NCBI GenBank assembly: GCA_945868505.1
Contig: CAMBLO010000001.1
Coordinates: 1 to 64,000 of the forward strand
Length of the DNA stretch: 64,000 nt
From: an uncultured Clostridia bacterium
GTDB taxonomy: Bacteria; Bacillota; Clostridia; Lachnospirales; Anaerotignaceae
Direction of reading: 5' to 3'
In this document: positions 1 to 8,593 of the stretch, in pieces
How the letters are laid out: every line of letters begins with the position of its first letter
Numbering within the stretch: the stretch's first letter is position 1
Notes under the pieces: generated by a model
The model's database searches: none
Seen by the model: the letters and a program-made list of their open reading frames with translations, nothing else
What the model was told of the DNA's origin: nothing
Program-made: the position numbers and the translations under genes

Positions 1-53
1 GCGGTCGATGGTACTTGGTGGGCAGCTGCCTGGGAGAGTAGATGGTCGCCGGA
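1..53 (+). rRNA. rrf: 5S ribosomal RNA, 3' part
   Basis: The first ~53 bases match the 3' third of a bacterial 5S rRNA: GATGGTACTTGG, then GGGAGAGTAG, and a closing GCCGG that would pair with the missing 5' end. The gene is cut by the window start. It is followed directly by a tRNA cluster, the usual tail of a Firmicutes rRNA operon. Confidence 0.85.
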
Positions 54-84
54 ATTCAATTTCTTTTAATGTCAAATCTGTTAT

Positions 85-160
85 GGTGGGTATGGCACAG
101 TTGGTTAGCGCGCCAGATTGTGGCTCTGGAGGTCGTGGGTTCGAATCCCACTATCCACCC
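85..160 (+). tRNA. tRNA-His (GTG)
   Basis: A full cloverleaf can be drawn. The anticodon loop TTGTGGC sits on a CCAGA/TCTGG stem, giving anticodon GTG. The extra G(-1) at 85 pairs with C73 at 159, the identity element of histidine tRNA. The TPsiC arm is GTGGGTTCGAATCCCAC. No CCA is encoded. Confidence 0.95.
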
Positions 161-169
161 TTTCTTTAT

Positions 170-242
170 GGGTCATTAGCTCAGTCGGTAGAGCACTGGA
201 CTTTTAATCCAGGTGTCCCGGGTTCGAGTCCCGGATGACTCA
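170..242 (+). tRNA. tRNA-Lys (TTT)
   Basis: The acceptor stem GGGTCAT pairs with ATGACTC (one G-T pair), with discriminator A at 242. The anticodon loop is CTTTTAA on stem CTGGA/TCCAG, giving TTT. It lies 9 bases after the preceding tRNA. No CCA is encoded. Confidence 0.95.
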
Positions 243-254
243 TTTTTTGTTTGT

Positions 255-338
255 GCAGCCGTGGCGGAATTGGCATACGCGCTAGACTAAGGATCTAGTC
301 CGGGTTTCTGGGTAGGGGTTCAAGTCCCCTCGGCTGCA
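255..338 (+). tRNA. tRNA-Leu (AAG)
   Basis: This 84-nt class II tRNA has acceptor stem GCAGCCG/CGGCTGC, a long variable arm, and discriminator A73 typical of leucine tRNAs. The anticodon loop CTAAGGA on stem CTAGA/TCTAG gives anticodon AAG. A34 implies deamination to inosine to read CUU and neighbouring codons, which is uncommon for bacterial leucine tRNAs. Confidence 0.93.
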
Positions 339-344
339 GCGTGT

Positions 345-416
345 GCGCGAGTGGCTCAGTGGTAGAGCATCGCCTTGCCAAGGCGAGGGTCGCGAGTTCG
401 AATCTCGTCTCGCGCT
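345..416 (+). tRNA. tRNA-Gly (GCC)
   Basis: The acceptor stem GCGCGAG pairs perfectly with CTCGCGC, with discriminator T at 416. The anticodon loop TTGCCAA on stem TCGCC/GGCGA gives GCC. It lies 6 bases after the tRNA-Leu. Confidence 0.95.
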
Positions 417-447
417 TTTTATTCAGCTAGTCTGCATTATCGTATAT

Positions 448-519
448 TGGGCTATCGCCAAGCGGTAAGGCACAGGACTTTGACTCCTGCATTCGCTGGT
501 TCGAATCCAGCTAGCCCAG
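448..519 (+). tRNA. tRNA-Gln (TTG)
   Basis: The acceptor stem TGGGCTA pairs with TAGCCCA, with discriminator G at 519 as usual for glutamine. The anticodon loop CTTTGAC on stem CAGGA/TCCTG gives TTG. Confidence 0.95.
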
Positions 520-548
520 GTCTCAAATCCAGCTGGCAGTTGGTACAA

Positions 549-620
549 TGGGGTATCGCCAAGCGGTAAGGCAACGGATTCTGATTCCGTCATTCGCAGG
601 TTCGAATCCTGCTACCCTAG
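549..620 (+). tRNA. tRNA-Gln (CTG)
   Basis: The acceptor stem TGGGGTA pairs with TACCCTA (one G-T pair), with discriminator G. The anticodon loop TTCTGAT on stem ACGGA/TCCGT gives CTG. It is very similar to the preceding tRNA-Gln in the D and variable regions, so the pair looks like a tandem duplication with anticodon divergence. Confidence 0.95.
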
Positions 621-621
621 T

Positions 622-654
622 TAAGAGAGTCTTTTAAAAGGCTCTCTTTTTTTG
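622..654 (+). terminator. Terminator of the rRNA-tRNA cluster
   Basis: A hairpin with arms AGAGAG and CTCTCT, extended by TTTT/AAAA, ends in a run of seven T just after the last tRNA. It is the natural rho-independent end of the rRNA/tRNA transcript. Confidence 0.85.
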
Positions 655-786
655 TTTCATAAAGGTTTTATCAACCATGGAAAGGTCTTAAGGTATATTT
701 CTTAAGGCTTTTTTATGCTTTTAAGAAAGATATTGTCAGATTTTTGAAACTTTGGGAGAATAGATATATAAGAAAGGGGGGACGAC

Positions 787-1323
787 ATGGAAGAAAAGAA
801 TTTATTGGAACTACTGCGAAAAAAGCCAAACGAAGGCATGAAAGCGTTGATGGGACAATATATGGGGCTTTGTTACACCATTGTGAGAGGAAGATTAGCG
901 GGATTTCCTCAGGAGGACATCGAGGAATGTGTCAGCGACGTATTTTTGGATACTTACCGTTGTCGCCATAAAATTGATTTGAGAAAGGGTGGTTTTCGTG
1001 CCTTCCTTGCAGTTGTGGCACGAAGAAGGGCTGCGGATCGTTATGATACGGCGATGAAAAAAGGAACGCTCCCTTTGGAAGAAGAAATACAGGAGGAAGA
1101 AAAGGGGCTATCCTTTGAGGAAAAAGAAGTTTTGTTGCAGGCCATTCGTTCTTTGGGAGACCCCGATGAAAAAATATTGATCTGGAAGTTTTACTTTGGT
1201 TATCCCACAAAGAAGATTGCGGAAGTTCTGGGTTTGAAGGAAAATACCGTAGACCAGAAGGTAAAGCGAGGATTGGAAAAACTGCGGAAAACGTTGGAAG
1301 GAGGGGGATTTTATGAAGGATAA
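787..1323 (+). CDS. RNA polymerase sigma factor, ECF-like (sigma-70 family)
   Basis: This 178-aa protein has the two-domain layout of extracytoplasmic-function sigma factors. Residues ~20-90 resemble region 2 (promoter melting and core binding), and ~120-175 are a region 4 helix-turn-helix (TKKIAEVLGLKENTV). It starts at ATG 787 with the purine-rich site AAAGGGGGG just upstream. The next gene overlaps its last 11 bases and encodes a membrane protein, the usual arrangement in which the partner holds the sigma factor inactive until an envelope signal arrives. The target genes cannot be read from the sequence. The pair is common in Clostridia. Confidence 0.88.
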   Translation: MEEKNLLELLRKKPNEGMKALMGQYMGLCYTIVRGRLAGFPQEDIEECVSDVFLDTYRCRHKIDLRKGGFRAFLAVVARRRAADRYDTAMKKGTLPLEEEIQEEEKGLSFEEKEVLLQAIRSLGDPDEKILIWKFYFGYPTKKIAEVLGLKENTVDQKVKRGLEKLRKTLEGGGFYEG

Positions 1324-2773
1324 TTGGAATGAATTGTTCGACCATCTGAATGAAGAAGATATCCTGCGAAATCTGCCCGAAGACCTGCCGGAGATGGAGG
1401 ACGAGCTGGCGGCAAAGCGCATGGAAGACCGCGTGATGCGGGAAATGCAGATTGACCTTGGAATGCAGAAAAAACAAAGCAGAAAACGGATTCTGGCGGC
1501 TGTGATTTGCTGTATTGCGGCAGTCGGTGCTTTTGGGCATAAGCCGATCCTGGCGGCGTTTCAAAGATTGTTCTATGATCTGCCGGGAGTAGGGGTGTAT
1601 ATTGATGATGAAAATAAAACCATCTATGAAGTGCAGATTGATGAACCTGTGCAGGAAAAAGATGGTATGCGGGTAGAGTTGAAGGATTTTTATTGTGAAG
1701 GAAAGCAGATTTATGGTACGGTTCGTATTACAGGGGAAAACCTTTTGGATATGACGGTAGAGAGAACGCATAAAGAAGAAAATGAGGCTTTGGATGCCAA
1801 ATTCCTGACTACATGGTATTATGGAGAAAAAGAAAAGCAGTTTTACTCATCTGGCAGAGGAAAGTTAACAGAGGATGGCAAGCTGAAACGATATGACCAA
1901 GAAGGTTGGGAATGGCTGTATTTGGAAAAGGGCATTGATACCTATTATTTGGGAGTAAAAGGCTTTGATCGTAAATTTACACTGAAGATCGTTGAGCCAA
2001 GAAAGGTAGAAACACCAGAAGAGCTTGGCTATTCTCAGACGAAAAACGAAACAACTGTAGTGGCAAGGGCAAGCATGGTGGGGGAAAACGCCATTGATCT
2101 GGAATACTTTGTAATCCCTTCCGAAGAGGTAAAACGAGCGAGAGAAAGATGGTATCGTTTCGGCATTACTATTGTGGCGTATGAATTTGATTACGAAAAT
2201 TATTTTTATATTGAAGACGCCAATGGAGAACGTATGAAAGGGGAATATGAATCCGTAGCAAATGGTGGGAAATATCATTTACAGGGAGCGAAAGAGGATT
2301 TTCCTCTGACGCTACATTACAGTCCTTTTACGGGAACTGACGGGGAAGAACACAGTCTTACAGTGCCGTTGCCCGAAAAGGGAAAAAAGCGGACGAAAGA
2401 CCTTCCCACAGCGAAATTTCATTATGGCACAGTGGAGATCCTTTCTGTGGAGCAGGAGGATGCGGTCTGGGAGGATGACAATGAACTTTCCGACCGAAGG
2501 GAAGAAGCAACGAAGGTAACGATTACCTATCAGGCGGTACCAAAAGATGGAATCAGGAGAATGTATGCAGTCGATATGAATTTAGCGGAGAACGAAAAAT
2601 ATCTTGACTGTGAACAGAATGGAGAGGAAAATGGTTCATTGCTTGTGCAGCAAATCACTTACTATTTGCCAAGGACGGAAAGGAAGAATTTGCAGTTCCA
2701 TTTGAGTGAACCTTCTTACTGGATTGAAGGAGCCTATGACATTGTCATTGAAAAACCTATGGGAAACAGATAA
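1313..2773 (+). CDS. Membrane anti-sigma factor, DUF4179-like
   Basis: The 486-aa product has a short cytoplasmic N-terminus (~1-60), one membrane segment (~62-80, RILAAVICCIAAVGAFG), and a large extracytoplasmic part with the DUF4179-type start LPGVGVYIDDENKTIY. In this family the cytoplasmic tail binds the cognate ECF sigma factor and the outer part is thought to sense envelope state. Its start overlaps the sigma gene by 11 bases, implying translational coupling. The family call rests on layout and context. The signal sensed is unknown. Confidence 0.8.
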   Translation: MKDNWNELFDHLNEEDILRNLPEDLPEMEDELAAKRMEDRVMREMQIDLGMQKKQSRKRILAAVICCIAAVGAFGHKPILAAFQRLFYDLPGVGVYIDDENKTIYEVQIDEPVQEKDGMRVELKDFYCEGKQIYGTVRITGENLLDMTVERTHKEENEALDAKFLTTWYYGEKEKQFYSSGRGKLTEDGKLKRYDQEGWEWLYLEKGIDTYYLGVKGFDRKFTLKIVEPRKVETPEELGYSQTKNETTVVARASMVGENAIDLEYFVIPSEEVKRARERWYRFGITIVAYEFDYENYFYIEDANGERMKGEYESVANGGKYHLQGAKEDFPLTLHYSPFTGTDGEEHSLTVPLPEKGKKRTKDLPTAKFHYGTVEILSVEQEDAVWEDDNELSDRREEATKVTITYQAVPKDGIRRMYAVDMNLAENEKYLDCEQNGEENGSLLVQQITYYLPRTERKNLQFHLSEPSYWIEGAYDIVIEKPMGNR

Positions 2774-2797
2774 AATAGAATCAAAGAACAAGCGATA

Positions 2798-2837
2798 AAA
2801 CGGAACAGCGGCGGAAAGCACCGCCGCACTTCCGTTT
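2798..2837 (+). terminator. Compound hairpin after the sigma/anti-sigma pair
   Basis: The outer arms AAACGGAA and TTCCGTTT enclose a second perfect hairpin, GCGGCGG/CCGCCGC. No strong T-run follows, so it may be a weak terminator or a transcript-stabilising element before the next small gene, whose ribosome site (AAGGAAGGAG) begins right after it. Confidence 0.5.
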
Positions 2838-2856
2838 CAAAGGAAGGAGTGACGCC

Positions 2857-3114
2857 ATGATTACTATTTTGAATCGAAAAGAAGTTTGCCTGACCTATGA
2901 TGTAAAAAGACAGTCGGAAGTGAGGGATATTTTGCACGCCAACGGCATTGATTATACTGTGAAGGTTTTGAATCGCAAAAGCCCATCGCCCATGGCGGCG
3001 GGCTCCAGAGCCAGAACGGGGTCATTTGGAGAGAACCCCTCTTTAGCATGCGAATATAAAATTTTTGTGCATAAAGATGATTATGAAAAAGCGATGCACT
3101 GCATTTCGAAATAA
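2857..3114 (+). CDS. Small hypothetical protein, DUF2007-like
   Basis: This 85-aa protein has a good start (AAGGAAGGAG, then ATG). Its ends look like a small alpha/beta fold (YDVKRQSEVRDILHANGIDY and YKIFVHKDDYEKAMHCI), resembling the DUF2007 'putative signal-transducing' family. The middle (~45-65) is a polar stretch rich in Ser, Arg and Gly. It is followed by a strong terminator, so it ends a transcription unit. No function can be assigned. The DUF2007 link is a pattern impression only. Confidence 0.65.
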   Translation: MITILNRKEVCLTYDVKRQSEVRDILHANGIDYTVKVLNRKSPSPMAAGSRARTGSFGENPSLACEYKIFVHKDDYEKAMHCISK

Positions 3115-3120
3115 TGGAAA

Positions 3121-3171
3121 AAAAGAAGGAGAATTCTTGATTTTGTTGATGAAAATTCTTCTTCTTTTTTT
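3121..3171 (+). terminator. Rho-independent terminator
   Basis: Arms AGAAGGAGAATT (3124-3135) and AATTCTTCTTCT (3154-3165) form a 12-bp stem with one G-T pair, followed by a run of T. It separates the small protein from the asp23-fakA-recG unit. Confidence 0.85.
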
Positions 3172-3281
3172 ATGAGAAATGCAAAAATACCTTTCAAAAT
3201 TGCATGGTTGATGGTATACTATTAACATCTATACATCTGTAAAAAAATAGCCAATGGTTTTAGAATAGGAGGCTGGTCAGT

Positions 3282-3638
3282 ATGGCAGCAAAATTGGAAA
3301 ACGAATATGGCGTTATTAGTATCGATCATGAGGTCATCGCCAGAATCGCAGGCTATGCTGCGATCGAATGCTACGGCATCGTTGGCATGGCTGCAAAAAA
3401 TGTGAAAGACGGTCTGGTGCAGCTTTTGAAGCTGGAAAGCCTGACAAAAGGGATTAAAATGCGTATTGATGCTAATAAAGTAAGCATCGACCTGCATATT
3501 ATCGTGGAATACGGTACCAATATTTCCGCCATTGCAGACAATATCATCAGCACTGTAAAATATTCCGTAGAAGAATACACAGGCGTTGAAGTGGAAGATG
3601 TAAACATTTTCGTTGACGGCGTAAGGGTCGACAACTGA
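3282..3638 (+). CDS. Asp23/Gls24 family envelope stress protein
   Basis: The 118-aa protein is full length for Asp23/Gls24 (DUF322). It opens with the family's YGVISIDHEVIARIAGYAAIE-like segment and closes with VEVEDVNIFVDGVRV. Members coat the membrane or respond to alkaline and cell-wall stress, and a copy commonly sits upstream of a DAK2-domain kinase, as here (19-base gap). The start ATG follows GGAGGCTGGTCAGT. Cytosolic, probably membrane-peripheral. Confidence 0.92.
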   Translation: MAAKLENEYGVISIDHEVIARIAGYAAIECYGIVGMAAKNVKDGLVQLLKLESLTKGIKMRIDANKVSIDLHIIVEYGTNISAIADNIISTVKYSVEEYTGVEVEDVNIFVDGVRVDN

Positions 3639-3657
3639 GCAAGAGGAGGAAATACTG

Positions 3658-5340
3658 GTGAGTAGTACAACGACATTGAATGGCGTTCGTCTGGGCAGAA
3701 TGATTATTGCCGGGGCGAACGAATTGGCAGCAAATAAACAGTTGGTAGACGCAATGAATGTATTCCCTGTACCCGATGGGGATACAGGTACAAATATGTC
3801 CCTGACAGTTATGGCTGCAGCAAGGGAAGTGGAAAAAAGCGGTTCCCTGAAAGTGGCAGATATCACAAAAGTAGCATCTAGCGGTGCTTTGAGAGGCGCA
3901 AGAGGGAACTCCGGCGTTATCACTTCTCAGCTGTTCCGTGGCTTTTCAAAGGGCTTGGAAGGCATGGAAGAAGCAGGGGTAAAGGAACTGGCGGCAGCGG
4001 CAGAACAGGCTGTGAAAACAGCGCATAAAGCCGTTATGAAACCCAAGGAAGGCACGATCCTGACGGTAGCAAGAGGTTGTGCAGAAGCGGCGGCGAAGCT
4101 GGCGGAAGAAACTGACGAAATCGAAGTTTTCTTGAAAGGCATCATCGAACACGGTCATGCAGTGCTGGCACAGACCCCGGATATGCTGCCTGTTTTGAAG
4201 CAGGCCGGCGTTGTGGATGCCGGCGGCAGAGGTTTGCTGTATATTCTGGAAGGTGCCCTGAAGCAGATGGGTGGCGACCTGCCTGTTACACTGGCAGATG
4301 GGCAGAGTGTAGCGGCGGCTCCCGAAATGGATTTTGCTTCTCTGGCTTCCATTGAAAATGAAAGCATCACATTTGGCTACTGCACAGAATTTTTCATCAA
4401 TGTAAAGGACGCTGACGATGCAACCACACAGGGCTTGAAATCCTATCTGGGTACCATCGGTGATTCTATCGTTTGCGTAGCCGATGATGAGATTATCAAG
4501 ATTCACGTACACACAGACCATCCCGGTCTGGCTATCGAAAAGGCACTGACCATCGGTAGTCTGAGCGGTCTGAAAATCGACAATATGCGGGAACAGCATA
4601 CCAATAAAATCAACTTTGCAGCAGATGCACCCAAGGTGGCCCCTGCTCCCGAAGCAGCACCCGTAGCGGAACAGCCCAAGAAGGACGTTGGCTTTGTATC
4701 CATCTCCGCAGGGGAAGGGCTGACAAGCATCTTCAAAAATTTGGGCGTGGATGAAGTCATCGAAGGCGGTCAGACTATGAACCCCAGCACAGAGGATATC
4801 CTGAATGCAGTGGATAAGATTAACGCAGACCACATCTTTGTACTGCCCAATAACAAAAATATCATTCTGGCGGCAGAACAGGCTGCAAAGCTGAGCGAAG
4901 ATAAGAAGCTGCACGTGATTCCTTCCCGTTCCGTACCCGAAGGCATCAGTGCGATGTTCTGCTTCGAGCATGAAGCAGACCCCGACGATATGGAAGAAGC
5001 CATGAAGGAAGCCATCCAGATGGTAAACACAGCTACAGTGACCTATGCCGTGAGAGATACCTCCATCGGTGATAAGGAAATCAAAGAAGGCAATATTTTG
5101 GGGATGCTGAATGACCAGATTGAAGTGGTTGCAGAGGATGTCATGGAAGGCACAAAGGAACTGATCAAGGCTTCTGTGACAGAAGACAGCGAAGTAGTGG
5201 GCATCTATTATGGTGCTGACGCAACAGAAGAGGATGCAGAGGAATTGGCTGCATTTATCGAAGAAAATTACCCTGATTGTGAAGTGGAAGTGCAGAGTGG
5301 TGGTCAGCCCCTGTATTACTACATCATTTCTGTGGAATAA
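3658..5340 (+). CDS. fakA: DAK2-domain fatty acid kinase, FakA-like
   Basis: This 560-aa protein starts at a GTG behind AGAGGAGGAAATACTG. The N-terminal DhaL (DAK2) domain carries the ATP/Mg-binding motif PVPDGDTGTNM (~38-47). The C-terminal ~230 residues match the FakA regulatory half. FakA phosphorylates fatty acids held by DegV-type FakB proteins, giving acyl-phosphate for PlsX/PlsY lipid synthesis. Both plsX (17.7 kb) and a degV gene (54.1 kb) lie in this window. It is co-directional with asp23 and recG. The exact substrate is inferred from the family. Confidence 0.88.
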   Translation: MSSTTTLNGVRLGRMIIAGANELAANKQLVDAMNVFPVPDGDTGTNMSLTVMAAAREVEKSGSLKVADITKVASSGALRGARGNSGVITSQLFRGFSKGLEGMEEAGVKELAAAAEQAVKTAHKAVMKPKEGTILTVARGCAEAAAKLAEETDEIEVFLKGIIEHGHAVLAQTPDMLPVLKQAGVVDAGGRGLLYILEGALKQMGGDLPVTLADGQSVAAAPEMDFASLASIENESITFGYCTEFFINVKDADDATTQGLKSYLGTIGDSIVCVADDEIIKIHVHTDHPGLAIEKALTIGSLSGLKIDNMREQHTNKINFAADAPKVAPAPEAAPVAEQPKKDVGFVSISAGEGLTSIFKNLGVDEVIEGGQTMNPSTEDILNAVDKINADHIFVLPNNKNIILAAEQAAKLSEDKKLHVIPSRSVPEGISAMFCFEHEADPDDMEEAMKEAIQMVNTATVTYAVRDTSIGDKEIKEGNILGMLNDQIEVVAEDVMEGTKELIKASVTEDSEVVGIYYGADATEEDAEELAAFIEENYPDCEVEVQSGGQPLYYYIISVE

Positions 5341-5352
5341 GAAAAAACATAG

Positions 5353-5383
5353 GCACTGGGGCGAGTTTCCCAGTGCTTATTTT
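5353..5383 (+). terminator. Hairpin between fakA and recG
   Basis: Arms GCACTGGG and CCCAGTGC form an 8-bp perfect stem followed by TTATTTTG, inside the 61-base gap before recG. It may be a partial terminator that lowers recG expression relative to asp23-fakA. Confidence 0.6.
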
Positions 5384-5401
5384 GTAAAGGAGGAGAAATC
5401 C

Positions 5402-7444
5402 ATGGAACGGAACAGCCCTGTTTCAGCCCTGAAGGGCATCGGAGAGCAGCGGGAACGGAAATTGCAGAAACTGAATATTTATACGGTGGAAGACCTGCTG
5501 ACTCATTACCCCAGGGAATACAAGGACAGAAGCGAAATCGTGAAGATTGCAGACCTGCCCATGGACGAGACCTCCACTTTTTTGGCACAAATCAAGGAAG
5601 AAGGGCAGAACAGTCGACACGGCAGGTTGGTCTATACCCGCATGAAGGTATACGATGAGACTGGTTCCGTGGGGGTGCTGTGGTATAATCAGCCCTATAT
5701 GAAAAATGCCCTGAAGATAGGGGAATGGTATCTTTTTTCCGGGAAACTGCAAAAGAAATATGGCAGAACGGAAGTGGTTTCCCCTGAATGTGAGCGGATT
5801 GGGGAAAACTTTGCCGGCGGGCGCATTATCCCTGTATATCCTTCTGTAGAGGGGCTTTCCCAGAAAATGCTGCGAAACCTGATGGAAGAAGCCCTCAGTC
5901 AGATGAGCGGCGGTATGCGGGAGGAGCTGCCCCTTTGGCTGCGAAAGGAATACCACTTGGCGGAGCGGAACTTTGCCATTGAAAACATCCATTTTCCCAA
6001 AACGGAGCAGGGGTTTTATGATGCCAGACGGAGATTGGTTTTCGAGGAGCTTTTTCTTTTACAAACGGCTTTGTATCAGCTGAAAAATACTTTAGAGGAC
6101 AGCGGGGAAGGCATCATCCTGAAAAAGAAAAAGGCTCTGAAAGAGGGGGAAGCCCTGTTGCCCTTTGCCTTAACGGGGGGACAGCAGCGGGTCTTGCAGG
6201 AAATTGAACAGGATATGACCTCGGGGAAGATTATGAACCGCTTGATACAAGGGGACGTAGGCAGCGGGAAAACTGCCGTTGCCATGATTACAGCCTATTG
6301 GGCCATCCAAAACGGCTGGCAGGTTGCCATGATGGCGCCGACGGAGGTTTTGGCAAGCCAGCATGAGGAATCCTTCCGAAAAATTTTTGCACCCGCTGGC
6401 ATTGAAGTGGTGCTGCTGACAGGCAGTTTAACTGCTAAAGAAAAACGAGAGCGTTTGGCAAAGGTGGCAAATGGCGAAGCCCAAATGATTATCGGTACCC
6501 ACGCTGTCATTCAAACAGGAGTGGAGTTTTATAAGCTAGGCTTGGCGATCACCGATGAACAGCATCGTTTTGGTGTGCGCCAGAGAAGCACTTTGGCGGA
6601 AAAAGGAGAGAATGTCCATACTTTAGTAATGACGGCAACGCCCATCCCCAGAACATTGGCGTTGATTCTATACGGAGATTTGGATATTTCAATCATCGAC
6701 GAGCTGCCCCCCGGCAGACAAAAAATCGACACTTCTGCCGTGGACAGCCGCTATCATCAGCGCATCTATGCTTTCATCCGCAAGCACGTGGCGGCGGGCA
6801 GACAGGCTTACGTCATTTGCCCCATGATTGAAGAAAATGAAAAGCTGGAAGTGCAGTCCGTTTTGAATTATACGGAGAAATTGGTGCAGGAACTGCCCGA
6901 TTGCCGTGTGGCTTGTGTCCACGGAAAGATGAAAGCCAAGGAAAAACAGGCGATTATGGATGGCTTTGCAGCGGGGAATATCGATGTATTGGTTTCTACC
7001 ACTGTTATCGAAGTAGGCATCAATGTGCCAAATGCAACCATCATGCTCATTGAAAATGCGGAACGGTTTGGTCTGGCTCAGCTTCATCAGCTGCGGGGGC
7101 GGGTAGGCCGCGGCAGTGAAAAATCCTATTGTATTCTGGTCAGCGATACGAAAACGAAGGTAGCCAAAGAGCGTATGAAAACCATGACAGAATCAGAGGA
7201 TGGCTTTGTGATTTCCGAAAAGGATTTGAAGCTGAGAGGCCCCGGCGAATTTTTCGGCATCCGTCAGCATGGCCTGCCGGAATTGAAGATCGCCGATTTA
7301 TATAAGGATATGGCGATTTTGAAGGAAGCCCAGCAGGCGGCGGCAGAGCTTTTGCAGCGGGACAGAGCATTGAAGGCGGAGGAGCATCAACTTTTGAAGG
7401 AGCATATTGCAGGCTATCTGGAAGGGAAAAGCTTGGAAATGTGA
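5402..7444 (+). CDS. recG: ATP-dependent DNA helicase RecG
   Basis: RecG remodels stalled replication forks and branch-migrates Holliday junctions. The 680-aa product has the family length, an N-terminal wedge/OB domain (~60-190), and two helicase lobes with Walker A GDVGSGKTA, DEQHRFGVRQR, TATPIPRTLAL and the motif VI segment QLRGRVGRG. I chose ATG 5402 because AAGGAGGAG lies 7 bases upstream. The reading frame stays open to 5210, but that stretch overlaps fakA. recG beside fakA and just before rsmD-coaD is a common clostridial order. Confidence 0.95.
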   Translation: MERNSPVSALKGIGEQRERKLQKLNIYTVEDLLTHYPREYKDRSEIVKIADLPMDETSTFLAQIKEEGQNSRHGRLVYTRMKVYDETGSVGVLWYNQPYMKNALKIGEWYLFSGKLQKKYGRTEVVSPECERIGENFAGGRIIPVYPSVEGLSQKMLRNLMEEALSQMSGGMREELPLWLRKEYHLAERNFAIENIHFPKTEQGFYDARRRLVFEELFLLQTALYQLKNTLEDSGEGIILKKKKALKEGEALLPFALTGGQQRVLQEIEQDMTSGKIMNRLIQGDVGSGKTAVAMITAYWAIQNGWQVAMMAPTEVLASQHEESFRKIFAPAGIEVVLLTGSLTAKEKRERLAKVANGEAQMIIGTHAVIQTGVEFYKLGLAITDEQHRFGVRQRSTLAEKGENVHTLVMTATPIPRTLALILYGDLDISIIDELPPGRQKIDTSAVDSRYHQRIYAFIRKHVAAGRQAYVICPMIEENEKLEVQSVLNYTEKLVQELPDCRVACVHGKMKAKEKQAIMDGFAAGNIDVLVSTTVIEVGINVPNATIMLIENAERFGLAQLHQLRGRVGRGSEKSYCILVSDTKTKVAKERMKTMTESEDGFVISEKDLKLRGPGEFFGIRQHGLPELKIADLYKDMAILKEAQQAAAELLQRDRALKAEEHQLLKEHIAGYLEGKSLEM

Positions 7445-7547
7445 GTTTTTCGTTGTTTTTTTTCTTTTTGGTTGTCAACTGAAATTTTTTTTGTTATACT
7501 CTAAACGATATCATGTAAAATTAGGTGTTTTGGGTGGTGCAGACAGT

Positions 7548-8108
7548 ATGCGTGTCATTGCAGGAGCAGCAAAGGGTCATAATTTGCAGACCATCGAAGG
7601 GCTGGCGACCAGACCGACGACGGATCGTATCAAGGAGACTCTCTTTAATATCATAGCGTTTGACCTGCCTGCGTGCAGATTTCTGGATCTTTTTTCCGGC
7701 AGCGGTGCCATTGGCATCGAAGCCCTTTCCAGAGGGGCGGCAGAGGCGGTTTTCGTAGAAGATGCGGCAGAATGTCAAAAGGTCATCACAGCTAATCTGC
7801 AGCATACAAAGCTGCAGGATCGGGCAAGATTGATGAAGGCAGATGTGCTTTCTGCTTTGGACAAGCTGGCGGCGGAAGGAAAAAAATTCGATATTATCTT
7901 TATGGATCCGCCCTATGAATCCGGGCTGTATGAACCTGTACTGGAAAGAATCATCCAAAAGGGACTTTTGAAAGAGGAAGGATACCTCATCACAGAGGGT
8001 TCTGCTCAGATACCCTTGATACCCCCGGCAGGCATGAAGGTCCTGCGTGAAAAAGCGTACAAGACAACGATTTTGACGTTCTTGTGCCTGGAGGAAGAAG
8101 TAGTATGA
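7548..8108 (+). CDS. rsmD: 16S rRNA (guanine-966-N2)-methyltransferase RsmD
   Basis: The 186-aa SAM-dependent enzyme methylates G966 of 16S rRNA. Visible motifs are the SAM loop DLFSGSGAIGIEALSRGA (~41-58) and the catalytic DPPY. The start ATG 7548 gives MRVIAGAAKG, the conserved family N-terminus. The frame is open further upstream but overlaps recG. The stop codon overlaps the start of coaD (ATGA), so the two are translationally coupled, as in Bacillus ylbH-ylbI. Confidence 0.93.
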   Translation: MRVIAGAAKGHNLQTIEGLATRPTTDRIKETLFNIIAFDLPACRFLDLFSGSGAIGIEALSRGAAEAVFVEDAAECQKVITANLQHTKLQDRARLMKADVLSALDKLAAEGKKFDIIFMDPPYESGLYEPVLERIIQKGLLKEEGYLITEGSAQIPLIPPAGMKVLREKAYKTTILTFLCLEEEVV

Positions 8109-8584
8109 AAAAAGCAATTTATGCGGGCAGCTTCGACCCTGTGACATTGGGTCACATGGATATCATCGAAAGAGCCGCAAAATTATTCGACTGTCTGGTG
8201 GTGGCAGTTTTGGAAAACCCTAATAAAAAATCTCTTTTTACCGTAGAAGAAAGAAAACACCATCTGGAATTGGCAACAAAACATATTGAAAACGTAGAGG
8301 TTGCTTCTTTTCGGGGCCTTTTCGTGGATTTCGCCAGAGAGATTGGTGCGAATATCGCAGTCAGAGGGCTGCGGAATACGTTGGATTTTTCCGCGGAATA
8401 CCCCATGTTCCTCATCAACCGCAAGCTGTACGACGGCATGGAAACCGTCTATCTGGCAGCGGATGAAGAGCATCTTGCCCTGAGTTCCACAAATGTGAAG
8501 GAAGTTGCAGTTTTCGGCGGCGATATCAGTTTTATGGTACCTGCCGAGATCAAACCGTTTATTATAGAAAAATATCAGAAGTGA
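8105..8584 (+). CDS. coaD: Phosphopantetheine adenylyltransferase
   Basis: CoaD transfers AMP to 4'-phosphopantetheine, the penultimate step of coenzyme A synthesis. The 159-aa protein has the nucleotidyltransferase signature GSFDPVTLGHMDI with catalytic TLGH and the family's LSSTNVKE motif near the C-terminus. Start ATG 8105 overlaps the rsmD stop by four bases. Length and motifs are standard, and confidence is very high. Confidence 0.97.
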   Translation: MKKAIYAGSFDPVTLGHMDIIERAAKLFDCLVVAVLENPNKKSLFTVEERKHHLELATKHIENVEVASFRGLFVDFAREIGANIAVRGLRNTLDFSAEYPMFLINRKLYDGMETVYLAADEEHLALSSTNVKEVAVFGGDISFMVPAEIKPFIIEKYQK

Positions 8585-8593
8585 GGGAGATAT

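Noticed and set aside
85-160. At first alignment the tRNA-His appeared to lack the extra G(-1).
   Set aside because: Re-pairing the acceptor stem shows G at 85 opposite C at 159 with seven further pairs, so the normal histidine identity element is present.
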